Source: Actinomycetes bacterium (GTDB taxonomy: Bacteria > Actinomycetota > Aquicultoria > CAJVYJ01 > JAUVQD01). From it: a DNA stretch of 6,782 nt. The notes under the pieces are model-generated. The model was not told the origin of the DNA. It saw only the letters and a program-made list of their open reading frames with translations, and made no database searches. The stretch is taken from contig JAUVQD010000081.1 of assembly GCA_030598355.1 (NCBI GenBank), positions 1 through 6,782 on the forward strand, given 5' to 3'. Position 1 is the first letter of the stretch. Every line of letters starts with the position of its first letter. Of the stretch, positions 1 through 6,038 are shown piece after piece. The position numbers and the translations under genes were made by a program.

Positions 1-1
1 A

Positions 2-1738
2 AAAGCCGGAGAAACAATTGAAACAGCCTTCAAAAAGCAGGCTGCGCCAATTATTACCCAACAATGGTTCAAATCATTGTCTGCGGGACTAACAGAAGTC
101 AATCTAACTCGAGACCTAGCCGCCCTTGGCTTAAGCGAGGGTGTCTATCCGGCGGAAGTCGGATTAACCATGTCAAATAGGCAAACTTTCGTTGACCGCT
201 CTTTTTTGGTTATTCTCGAACCAAAAGACCCCCTGACGGTAGCCATTCTCTGGAATTTACATCAACCGAAGAATCAACTTCCCGATGGTATTTTTATCAA
301 TGATTCTCTGGCGCGACTCATTGAAGATAAGCCGGAGAGACAGGGTCTGCTCAGACAACAGTTGTCGATTTTATTGAACCACCCAACGCTTCGGGTCAAC
401 TTGGCTTTAAGTCCAACCTTGACGGAGCAATTGTCGGATATGGCGAAAGGCTACAGGTGGCAAAATGGTAAGCAGACGATCGAGGTCAAAAGAGACGACG
501 AGGAAGCGCAAGCCGCGAGCAACTTGCTTGATTTGATAGGACAAGTCCAAGAGAAGGGACAGGCGGAGATATTGACTTCTCCTTATGGGCAAGCCCCCTT
601 ACCTCTTTTTACATCGTTCGCTTGGTCTAAATACGCACGAGCGCAGCTTGGGTTGGCAAAAACAGTGAGCAAAAAAACTTTGTCTCTCGAGCACCCTCCG
701 CGGGGCCTTTACTTGCCGGGTCTCCTTATTGACAAGCAAACAGCTATTAAAGCAAGTAAATCCCTATTTCAATACACGATCGCTCAAGCTGATTCATCAA
801 ACACGACCGCCGGGCCACAGCCACCCTTGAACTTCAAAAGAGACGGGAAGAATCTTTCGATCTTCACGAGTGATGCCGAGATCACAAAATGGTTGCGTAC
901 CGCGTATCACGAAAAAGCGGGTCAAGAACTTGTCGCGCTCCTAGCCCACCGCTATCTTTTTAGTTCAAAATCCGGGGTTGTCACAATCGCTCCGGATACC
1001 GCCCATTGGTTGCCAAGTCCGCAATTACTGCAGGCATTATATTCGACACTAAACAATACCGAGTGGATCAAAACAACCACCCTTAAATCTTATAAAAACA
1101 AGCAAGGAAAGCCAATTGACTTCGACACGGTTAAGAAAGGAGAAATTGACAGGTCTTACTTAGCCAGAATTAAACGCGCCTACACAGCTTTCCGTGATTT
1201 CGATTTAGCCACCTCGCGAGCGAATGAATTGCGTAAACGGCTTGAACGGCAATTTTATATTTTACAATCAATTGATTATGTCGGTGAAACCGACGACGAA
1301 ATTCCACCGGTAGGCAAGACATACGCCCAAGATATCCGGGAAACGGTTGATTCGGAATTAGCAAAGCTTGACCTGACGACGCCGTCAAACATAACTTTCT
1401 CAACGAGTGTCGGGAAAATTCCAATCGCCATTATTAATCGAACCGGCTATCCCATCAAGGCCAAACTACACTTAAGTGGTAAAGACTTTTCATTTTCTGA
1501 CGATAAGAGAAGTGTAGCTTTAATGCCAAAAGAAAATCTGATTTCTTACAACATTACCGCGAGCTTTATTGGTGTCTCAAAATTGAAAGTTACTGTTTTC
1601 ATTGGCAACAGACAAGTTGCCAGCCGATATATAGAAGTGGGAGTAAGCAGCAAATTAAGATATTTAGTTGTCTCGGCGATGACTTTGCTGGTCGTCGGTT
1701 CAGCCGGGATAGTCTACTTCAAGAGACGATATAGATGA
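2..1738 (+). CDS. DUF6049-like membrane-anchored surface protein (5' partial)
   Basis: The reading frame is open to the left edge, so the true start lies outside the window; 578 residues are visible. The layout matches the actinobacterial DUF6049 family. First comes a region with a hydrophobic strand followed by a HPTLRVNLALSPTL stretch and a GYRW motif (about bases 230-470), which corresponds to the family's 'GH P vtw..DP.Ll' block. A helical, basic segment follows (about 1160-1260). Next is a beta-sandwich-like domain with VGKIPIAIINRTGYPIKAKLHL (about 1405-1480), typical of NEW3-like folds. The protein ends with one membrane helix (about 1658-1717) and the basic tail YFKRRYR. This predicts an exported body held in the membrane by its C-terminus; the signal peptide would lie upstream of the window. 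Function is unknown. In many actinobacteria the family sits beside murJ, but no murJ is seen here. The family call rests on remembered pattern, not on a search. Confidence 0.65.
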   Translation, partial: KAGETIETAFKKQAAPIITQQWFKSLSAGLTEVNLTRDLAALGLSEGVYPAEVGLTMSNRQTFVDRSFLVILEPKDPLTVAILWNLHQPKNQLPDGIFINDSLARLIEDKPERQGLLRQQLSILLNHPTLRVNLALSPTLTEQLSDMAKGYRWQNGKQTIEVKRDDEEAQAASNLLDLIGQVQEKGQAEILTSPYGQAPLPLFTSFAWSKYARAQLGLAKTVSKKTLSLEHPPRGLYLPGLLIDKQTAIKASKSLFQYTIAQADSSNTTAGPQPPLNFKRDGKNLSIFTSDAEITKWLRTAYHEKAGQELVALLAHRYLFSSKSGVVTIAPDTAHWLPSPQLLQALYSTLNNTEWIKTTTLKSYKNKQGKPIDFDTVKKGEIDRSYLARIKRAYTAFRDFDLATSRANELRKRLERQFYILQSIDYVGETDDEIPPVGKTYAQDIRETVDSELAKLDLTTPSNITFSTSVGKIPIAIINRTGYPIKAKLHLSGKDFSFSDDKRSVALMPKENLISYNITASFIGVSKLKVTVFIGNRQVASRYIEVGVSSKLRYLVVSAMTLLVVGSAGIVYFKRRYR

Positions 1739-2106
1739 AATCTGATTACATAGGACCCATAATAAAGTTTTTAATATTAGCGACGATTTGTTTGACAATC
1801 GTCAACGACATCGGGGGGGTCGTATCGACGCATTACCATATCGAAGACGAGACCCGGGGAGTAGCGCAAGAAGCACTGCGCAATTATAGGCTTTACGATA
1901 GATCTCCGGATCAAGCCTTGGTAGGCGCAAGATTAAAGGCCGAACAAGATGGAGCTGTTCTGACAGGATTCCAGGTCACACGTGAAGCCATTAGGGTGTC
2001 TGTCCTGATTCCAGCGAAAAATACGTGGCTCGCCCATCGGATCAGCGGATTGAAGCCATACCTGCAGGCTGAGGGACAATACGATATTCCGCTAAATTCA
2101 AGGTAA
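1735..2106 (+). CDS. Small single-pass membrane protein, TadE/TadG-like
   Basis: The protein has 123 residues. Its ATG overlaps the stop of the preceding gene in ATGA, so the two are almost certainly translationally coupled; no strong Shine-Dalgarno precedes it. A hydrophobic helix spans about residues 8-30, with only one lysine or so before it, and the remaining ~90 residues should lie outside the membrane. The post-helix pattern has three parts: a DIGG..S turn, a helix rich in Ala/Glu (ETRGVAQEALRNY), and a two-strand unit (AVLTGFQVTREAIRVSVLI). This resembles small actinobacterial TadE/TadG or Flp pseudopilin-like proteins. The resemblance is by pattern only, and no Tad secretion genes are visible. 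It probably acts together with the DUF6049-like protein at the cell surface. No function is assigned. Confidence 0.75.
   Translation: MKSDYIGPIIKFLILATICLTIVNDIGGVVSTHYHIEDETRGVAQEALRNYRLYDRSPDQALVGARLKAEQDGAVLTGFQVTREAIRVSVLIPAKNTWLAHRISGLKPYLQAEGQYDIPLNSR
1791..1806. repeat. Gapped palindrome TTTGAC-N4-GTCAAC, copy 1
   Basis: TTTGAC, AATC, GTCAAC. The inner arms TTGAC/GTCAA form a perfect 5-base inverted repeat. The same 12 fixed bases occur again at 5985-6000 in the leader of the kinase gene. This copy lies inside the coding sequence of the small membrane protein, encoding LTIVN, so it may be coincidental. Confidence 0.35.
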
Positions 2107-2126
2107 GATCAGACGACCGCTCGTGC

Positions 2127-2155
2127 TCTACATCCATTCGCAAAACCTTTATAAT
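2127..2155 (+). promoter_or_regulatory. Sigma70-type promoter for the PIN-TPR gene
   Basis: A perfect TATAAT lies at 2150-2155. TCTACA at 2127-2132 (4 of 6 matches to TTGACA) is exactly 17 bases upstream. Transcription would start near 2162, leaving a leader of only about 15 bases before the ATG at 2177. No recognisable Shine-Dalgarno lies in that leader. Confidence 0.65.
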
Positions 2156-2176
2156 ACTCGTTGAGTTGAAATTTAA

Positions 2177-3244
2177 ATGAAAAATATTGTCATAGTTGAT
2201 ACTAACGTTCTTTTAAGCGACCCCAATGCTTTGTTTATTTATCCCGACACCGAAGTCATCATCCCTCAGATTGTCTTATCTGAGCTAGACAAAATTAAAG
2301 TTGCGCGCAGCGATAGAGAGGTTCGTTTCCGGGGTCGTGAAGTTTCAAGAATCCTTTTCAATCTATCTCAGCACGGAACTCTTTTAGAAGGAATCGAACT
2401 CGACAACGACGCTAGCATTCGAGTGGCCCAATATGAAGCCGAAGAGTTTCCAAAAACTCTGAGCCCTCGAAACGCCGATGACCGTATTTTGGCATGTGCC
2501 ATCCAAGAAAAACAGAAAGATCCAGACGCGCAGGTCACGTTATTAACGAATGACCTGAACATGCTTCTCAAAGCGCAGACTTTCGGTATTGAAGTCAACC
2601 GGCATGAAAATGAATTCAAACCCAGTCTACTAAATAAGATGATGTCAAGGTTAGGTCGAAAACGCTTTTCTTGGTGGTGGATGGCGTTTCCTGTGGTCCT
2701 GATCGGACTATCTCTTAGCCTATGGCTATTCGTCCCGAGCCCTATCCCGGTCGGGACGACTTCCTCGGCGTTGGAATTGACCTCATTTCCCCTTAAAGAG
2801 GTTGAATATCTCAATGCAATACAGAAGGACTCGACCGATTTCCATAGCTGGTTCCTCTTAGGTCAACTCTATTCCCGGTGGGCTAGAGAACTTGAATCAA
2901 GTGCCAATTTTCCGGAAGAGCGGGAAAAACTAAACGCGGCAGTTGACGCATACCAGCATGCTTTAGCGCTTGAACCAACTAACGCCGCGGTCCGAACCAG
3001 TTTGGGTACTTCCTATTATTTCCTTGGCAATACTGATGAAGCTATCAGCCAATATGTCCAAGCTACCAGCTACGATCCCACCTACGCCCTCCCTCATTTC
3101 AGTCTCGGTTTCGCACTACTCAATCGCCAAGACCCGGTCGGGGCCGCCCGATCTTTCGAGGCCTATCTCAAGCTTGAACCAAATGGTGAAAGAAGCGCTT
3201 TTGCTCGCCAAAAACTGCAAGAAATTACAGGCAGCCAGCAATAA
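2177..3244 (+). CDS. PIN-domain ribonuclease fused to a membrane helix and TPR domain
   Basis: The protein has 355 residues in three parts. Residues 1-145 form a PIN nuclease of the PhoH2/YlaK-like type (PIN_4 family). The acidic metal-binding set is intact: D8 in VDTNVLL, E36 in LSELDKIK, D101/D102 in NADDRIL, and D126 in TNDLNML. This predicts an active Mg/Mn-dependent RNase. Residues 166-186 are one membrane helix, preceded by the basic stretch RLGRKR, which by the positive-inside rule puts the nuclease in the cytoplasm and the C-terminus outside. Residues about 221-336 hold three TPR units, the last two canonical (269-302 and 303-336) and the first with an insert near 238-251. The gene has its own promoter, and the start ATG has no clear Shine-Dalgarno. 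Unlike VapC toxins it has no antitoxin gene beside it. The substrate and the TPR partner are unknown. Domain calls are strong; the topology is inferred. Confidence 0.85.
   Translation: MKNIVIVDTNVLLSDPNALFIYPDTEVIIPQIVLSELDKIKVARSDREVRFRGREVSRILFNLSQHGTLLEGIELDNDASIRVAQYEAEEFPKTLSPRNADDRILACAIQEKQKDPDAQVTLLTNDLNMLLKAQTFGIEVNRHENEFKPSLLNKMMSRLGRKRFSWWWMAFPVVLIGLSLSLWLFVPSPIPVGTTSSALELTSFPLKEVEYLNAIQKDSTDFHSWFLLGQLYSRWARELESSANFPEEREKLNAAVDAYQHALALEPTNAAVRTSLGTSYYFLGNTDEAISQYVQATSYDPTYALPHFSLGFALLNRQDPVGAARSFEAYLKLEPNGERSAFARQKLQEITGSQQ
2730..2759. repeat. 9-base perfect inverted repeat inside the PIN-TPR gene
   Basis: TCGTCCCGA (2730-2738) and TCGGGACGA (2751-2759) are perfect reverse complements around a 12-base loop. 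In mRNA this is a GC-rich hairpin. It falls exactly where the membrane helix ends and the linker to the TPR domain begins (about residues 185-195). No T-run follows, so it is not an intrinsic terminator. Confidence 0.5.
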
Positions 3245-3289
3245 ACCCAATCATCGCAATCTACATAAAACCAGCAACCACTAGACGTA

Positions 3290-3318
3290 TTGCCGCTTTT
3301 TTTGTATCTTATTATTAT
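3290..3318 (+). promoter_or_regulatory. Probable promoter for thioredoxin-cooT
   Basis: TTGCCG (3290-3295, 4 of 6) and TATTAT (3313-3318, 5 of 6) are separated by 17 bases. Transcription would start near 3325, inside the GTAAC-TGC-GTTAC palindrome, giving a leader of about 73 bases. A second, weaker candidate is TTGAAA at 3339-3344 with TATCAG at 3362-3367. Confidence 0.5.
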
Positions 3319-3340
3319 GTAACTGCGTTACGGTTTTTTT
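3319..3340 (+). terminator. Candidate intrinsic terminator / operator palindrome
   Basis: GTAAC (3319-3323) and GTTAC (3327-3331) form a perfect 5-base stem around TGC, then GG and seven T (3334-3340). Shape and position, 75 bases after the PIN-TPR stop codon, suit an intrinsic terminator, though the stem is short. Because it abuts the -10 box of the probable thioredoxin promoter, it could instead, or also, be a repressor site. Confidence 0.4.
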
Positions 3341-3365
3341 GAAAATCATGTCCCTTGGGTATATC

Positions 3366-3392
3366 AGAGACATCTCTCTTTCTAGAAAGGAG
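3366..3392 (+). promoter_or_regulatory. Thioredoxin ribosome binding site with leader hairpins that can hide or free it
   Basis: The Shine-Dalgarno AAAGGAG (3386-3392) is strong and 5 bases from the ATG. The pyrimidine tract just upstream can pair with it: CUC (3374-3376) with GAG (3390-3392), one bulged U, then CUUU (3378-3381) with AAAG (3386-3389), loop CUAG. This would bury the whole site. A competing hairpin pairs AGAGA (3366-3370) with UCUCU (3375-3379) and would leave the site free. The pairings are read directly from the sequence; regulation is inference. Confidence 0.45.
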
Positions 3393-3397
3393 AAAAA

Positions 3398-3724
3398 ATG
3401 ACCGATGAATTGACACAACTATCTGACGATAACTTTGACGAAGCAGTTGTTCAGTCTGACAAACCAGTCCTCGTTGATTTTTGGGCACCTTGGTGCGGGC
3501 CATGCCGAGTGATGGGCCCGATTCTTGAAGCTTTCGCTAAGAAGCACAGCGAAAAAATCAAGGTTGGCAAGTTAAATGTGGATGAAAACCAAACAACGGC
3601 CGCCAAACACGAGATACTTAGTATCCCGACGCTCATACTCTTCGCTAACGGAAAAGAAGAAAGAAAATTGGTGGGCGCCGTCCCCGACAAAAAGCTTGAA
3701 GAAGAATTAGCAGCGTGGACTTAG
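3398..3724 (+). CDS. trxA: Thioredoxin
   Basis: A standard full-length thioredoxin of 108 residues, a cytoplasmic protein-disulfide reductase recharged by thioredoxin reductase. The active site is WCGPC with cysteines C33 and C36. The buried proton-transfer aspartate is D27 in LVDFWAPWC, and the cis-proline is P77 in SIPT. No signal peptide or membrane segment is present. The ATG is fixed by the AAAGGAG ribosome binding site 5 bases upstream and by family length. It heads a two-gene unit with the CooT-family gene 6 bases downstream. Classical TrxA roles (ribonucleotide reductase, general reduction) are possible. The neighbour suggests a share in keeping metal-site cysteines reduced, which is inference. 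The symbol is given by family; a genome may carry several paralogues. Confidence 0.95.
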   Translation: MTDELTQLSDDNFDEAVVQSDKPVLVDFWAPWCGPCRVMGPILEAFAKKHSEKIKVGKLNVDENQTTAAKHEILSIPTLILFANGKEERKLVGAVPDKKLEEELAAWT

Positions 3725-3730
3725 GTTACT

Positions 3731-3925
3731 GTGTGTGAGGCAAAGGTTTTTCTTGAATCAAAAAGCGGGCACGAGTTGGTTATGAAAGATGTCGTGACGA
3801 TCAAGCCAGTTGGGGACAGCCTAGAACTTTTAGATTTATTTGGCGAGAAAAAAGTGATATCCGCGGATATCAAAGAAATTAAGCTTCTTGATCATAAGGT
3901 CGTGCTCGAGCCACGAAACAAGTAG
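3731..3925 (+). CDS. cooT: CooT-family nickel-binding protein
   Basis: The protein has 64 residues, the usual size of this family (Pfam CooT, once annotated as a predicted RNA-binding protein). Hallmarks visible are the N-terminal MCEAKV with Cys2, the known nickel ligand in the family; a glycine-acidic turn then LxLLDLFGEKKVI; and the ending IKEIKLLDHKVVLE. CooT is a small homodimeric cytoplasmic protein that binds nickel and is linked to Ni insertion into carbon monoxide dehydrogenase. The start is GTG at 3731. It is the only start codon between the in-frame thioredoxin stop (TAG 3722-3724) and the family motif, and it places Cys at position 2 as required. The Shine-Dalgarno is weak, so coupling to thioredoxin translation is likely. 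No CODH genes are visible here. Family assignment is confident; the exact client enzyme is not known. Confidence 0.9.
   Translation: MCEAKVFLESKSGHELVMKDVVTIKPVGDSLELLDLFGEKKVISADIKEIKLLDHKVVLEPRNK
3855..3872. repeat. 18-base perfect palindrome within cooT
   Basis: TGATATCCG followed by its reverse complement CGGATATCA, with no spacer. It is carried in the codons for VISADIK. Having no loop, it looks more like a protein-binding dyad or a chance of codon choice than an RNA hairpin. Confidence 0.6.
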
Positions 3926-3930
3926 TTTCA

Positions 3931-4680
3931 TTATATACCTAACAGACTTTTTAGTTTCCTGGTTTGTCGTCTACTAACAGGCACTTCACTTCCTGGTTGG
4001 TCGTCCATTTTTAGCATATAGAGCCCACCGTAGAGAGATATCATTTCGTGAACATGATCCAAATTAACGATATAGCTTCTGTGTGATCTAAAGAAAGACT
4101 CCGGCGATAATCTTTGCTCAAATTCCTTAAGCCTGATTGGGCTCATAAACTTGCCCTTGACGCTATTAACGACCGCAAACTCGCCGTGGCTTTCGATAAA
4201 GAATATTTCTTCCGGGTAGAGAAGAAAAGTCTTTGATTGCTTGGTCACCGGGATCCTGTCTAAAAGTTTTTTCTTGTCTCCTCCAGTACCGGTTGCCTCA
4301 TCTTTCTTGCCATTCTTCAAACTGCTCTTAACTTTGGTAATCGCATTTACTAATCTCTCCTCAATAATTGGCTTGAGGAGATAGTCAACAGCATTTATCT
4401 CGAATGCTTTGACCGCGAATTGACCATAGGCTGTCGTGAAGATCACGGCTGGTTTGTGGTTTAGTTTCTTCATTTGCTCAACCATTTCGATCCCGTTCAT
4501 GCCCGGCATATCAATGTCGAGAAACGCGATGTCATAATCAAGAGCACGAATGAGTTTCAACGCTTCTTCCGCGGTTCCGGCTTCGCCAAGAACCTCTACT
4601 CCTTCAATTCTATCAAGCAGATATCGCATCTCTGAGCGAGCTGGAGCTTCGTCATCTACAATAATTACCTTAACCCTCAT
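3931..4680 (-). CDS. LytTR-family response regulator
   Basis: The protein has 249 residues. Residues 1-120 are a receiver domain: acidic pocket D9/D10, phosphorylated aspartate D55 in FLDIDMPGMNG, T82/T83 switch, and K103 in YLLKP. Residues about 121-140 are a charged, glycine-rich linker. Residues about 143-247 are a LytTR DNA-binding domain, with IFFIESHGEFAVV, FRSHRSYIVNLDHV and the closing VPVSRR. It is a phosphorylation-dependent transcription factor of the LytR/AlgR class, which usually binds imperfect direct repeats upstream of its targets. The ATG is preceded by GGAGG (4686-4690, minus strand) with 5-base spacing, inside the end of the kinase gene, which it overlaps by 11 bases. Its stop codon lies 5 bases from the convergent cooT stop, with no terminator visible. 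The signal and targets are unknown; no gene symbol is assigned because several paralogous systems share this form. Confidence 0.95.
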   Translation of the reverse strand: MRVKVIIVDDEAPARSEMRYLLDRIEGVEVLGEAGTAEEALKLIRALDYDIAFLDIDMPGMNGIEMVEQMKKLNHKPAVIFTTAYGQFAVKAFEINAVDYLLKPIIEERLVNAITKVKSSLKNGKKDEATGTGGDKKKLLDRIPVTKQSKTFLLYPEEIFFIESHGEFAVVNSVKGKFMSPIRLKEFEQRLSPESFFRSHRSYIVNLDHVHEMISLYGGLYMLKMDDQPGSEVPVSRRQTRKLKSLLGI

Positions 4681-5983
4681 GGATACCTCCGCGAATCGGA
4701 ATCTTCAATGTGACTTCCGTGCCAACTCCGGTGACACTTTTGATCTTGATCAAGTTAGACGAACCGTATAAGCTGCGCAGCCTGTCCTTGATATTTTTCA
4801 ACCCAATCCCGAGCCCTTTACCATTGTGATCGCTGCTTAACGTCTTGCTTTCGACCGCTATCCCGGTTCCATCATCTTCAACTCTAACTATTAAGTGACC
4901 ATTATTGATTTTAACAGCCAGCAATAGAGAAAGCTCGCCTTTTCTCGCCATTCCATGCTTGACCGCGTTTTCGACCAAAGGCTGAATAATCAAGGCCGGC
5001 AATTTTACTTTTCGCGCCCCTTTCTCTATGCGCTCTTCTACCTTTAGCTTTGACCCAAAGCGGGCTTTCTCAAATGCTAGATACGAATTCACATATTTCA
5101 GTTCGTCATCAAGAGTAGTGAACTGGCTTTGACGCTCAAGTGATTCTCTAAAAAAATCCGCGAATTTGATAATTAGAGTCCTGGCGTTTTTAGGATCGGT
5201 GCGGCAAAGCGCGGCGATGGTATTCAATGTGTTGAAAAGAAAATGTGGATTTATTTGAGCCCGCAAAGCCTTCAGCTCCGACGTAAACACATGTGCTTTT
5301 TGTCTCTCAAGTTCCGACAGTTCGAGCTGCGTGCTTAAGAGCTCGCCTAAACCCTTTGCGACTGCCACACGACTTTCCGTTATTTTTGAGCCTGAGTACA
5401 GAAAATCGAGAGTGCCAATTGTTTTTCTTTGAATCCTTAGAGGCACAGATATGACATTCCATGAACCCTCCTCATCTTCACCGGAAAGACTTTTTTCAAG
5501 CGAATCTATATGAAAAAACGAGATTCTGTTTTTTTCAAGTTCCTCTTTGTGGATCTTAAAAAACTTCGCCGGCTGATAGTATTGTCTGCCAAAACCGGCA
5601 AAAGCTATAACGGATCTTTTATTTGTGATCGCGGCCGCGCTGACATCACTAGATTTTAAGATTATTTCAGCAACTTTTTCACATGTGGCCGCGTTGAAAC
5701 CCTGGCGCAAGTGAGATACGGTTTCGTTTGCGATAGTCAAAATCAGATGCGACTGCATAGCTTTAGCTCTTTCCGGACCCTCCTGCCATTTATACAAGAG
5801 CGTTATGATCGCAAAAAGACTTATTCCGTATATTGTTCCGACCAGAAGCGGGCCGATATCATTGCTAAATGTAACTTCAAAAATACCGCTAACAAAAATT
5901 ATAGAGATAATTATTAATGAGGCGCCGATCGCGATGGCGCCAAGCGCTAAATATAAAAATGAAGAAGGTTGCTTGTTGCCCAT
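4670..5983 (-). CDS. LytS-type sensor histidine kinase
   Basis: The protein has 437 residues and is the partner of the overlapping LytTR regulator. Two membrane helices (about 9-34 and 44-65) are followed by a GAF-like domain (about 78-222, with GSWNVISVPL and GTLDFL strands). Next come a short coiled segment and the LytS/YpdA-type dimerisation and phosphotransfer motif with H247 in AQINPHFLFNTLN. The HATPase domain has N-box N339 in PLVENAVKHG, D371 in DDGTGI and a glycine box GKGLGIGLKNI (388-398). All catalytic residues are present. Classical LytS and BtsS have a larger multi-helix 5TMR-LYT sensor; here only two helices remain, so the stimulus may be read by the GAF domain or at the membrane. 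The ATG is preceded by GGGGGT with 5-base spacing, and a promoter lies at 6009-6038. Confidence 0.93.
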   Translation of the reverse strand: MGNKQPSSFLYLALGAIAIGASLIIISIIFVSGIFEVTFSNDIGPLLVGTIYGISLFAIITLLYKWQEGPERAKAMQSHLILTIANETVSHLRQGFNAATCEKVAEIILKSSDVSAAAITNKRSVIAFAGFGRQYYQPAKFFKIHKEELEKNRISFFHIDSLEKSLSGEDEEGSWNVISVPLRIQRKTIGTLDFLYSGSKITESRVAVAKGLGELLSTQLELSELERQKAHVFTSELKALRAQINPHFLFNTLNTIAALCRTDPKNARTLIIKFADFFRESLERQSQFTTLDDELKYVNSYLAFEKARFGSKLKVEERIEKGARKVKLPALIIQPLVENAVKHGMARKGELSLLLAVKINNGHLIVRVEDDGTGIAVESKTLSSDHNGKGLGIGLKNIKDRLRSLYGSSNLIKIKSVTGVGTEVTLKIPIRGGIHEG

Positions 5984-5984
5984 A

Positions 5985-6000
5985 TTTGACCCCCGTCAAC
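5985..6000. repeat. Gapped palindrome TTTGAC-N4-GTCAAC, copy 2, in the kinase leader
   Basis: TTTGAC (5985-5990), CCCC, GTCAAC (5995-6000). It lies between the predicted transcription start and the kinase ATG and includes the GGGGGT ribosome binding site on the minus strand. It is positioned to act as an operator or to fold around the ribosome binding site. It shares all 12 fixed bases with 1791-1806. Confidence 0.45.
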
Positions 6001-6008
6001 AGGCTGCA

Positions 6009-6038
6009 ATTATAGATGAATTCTCGTTAAGAGGCCAA
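6009..6038 (-). promoter_or_regulatory. Sigma70-type promoter for the kinase-regulator operon
   Basis: Read on the minus strand: TTGGCC (6038-6033, 4 of 6 matches), an 18-base spacer, then a perfect TATAAT (6014-6009). The -35 box is inside the last codons of the TauE/SafE gene. Transcription would start near 6002, giving a leader of about 19 bases. Confidence 0.55.

Noticed and set aside
77..79. TTG as start codon of the first gene
   Set aside because: The frame continues open to the left edge with no stop and no ribosome binding site nearby, and the protein needs an upstream signal peptide, so the gene is cut by the window.
242..270. ILWNLHQP, resembling the HQP motif of GH57 glycoside hydrolases
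   Set aside because: The other GH57 motifs are absent, and the motif fits the corresponding block of DUF6049-like proteins better.
2111..2127. Small ACGA-CCGC-TCGT hairpin after the small membrane protein gene
   Set aside because: The stem is four bases with no T-run, and it overlaps the promoter -35 region, so it is not a credible terminator.
2368..2814. Open frame on the minus strand within the PIN-TPR gene
   Set aside because: It is antisense to a clear domain protein, has no ribosome binding site or recognisable domain, and its composition is that expected of a shadow frame.
3273..3303. Possible terminator ending in seven T at 3297-3303
   Set aside because: Only a 4-base GCAA/TTGC stem with a 12-base loop can be drawn, which is too weak. 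The TTGCC there fits better as a -35 box.
3496..3520. CGGGCC/GGCCCG inverted repeat inside thioredoxin
   Set aside because: It falls in the codons of the conserved CGPC active site and the following MGP, so it follows from protein sequence and ordinary codon choice.
5921..5941. GGCGCC repeated around GATCGCGAT in the kinase gene
   Set aside because: It encodes the alternating Gly/Ala/Ile of the first membrane helix, so the symmetry is a by-product of repeated codons.
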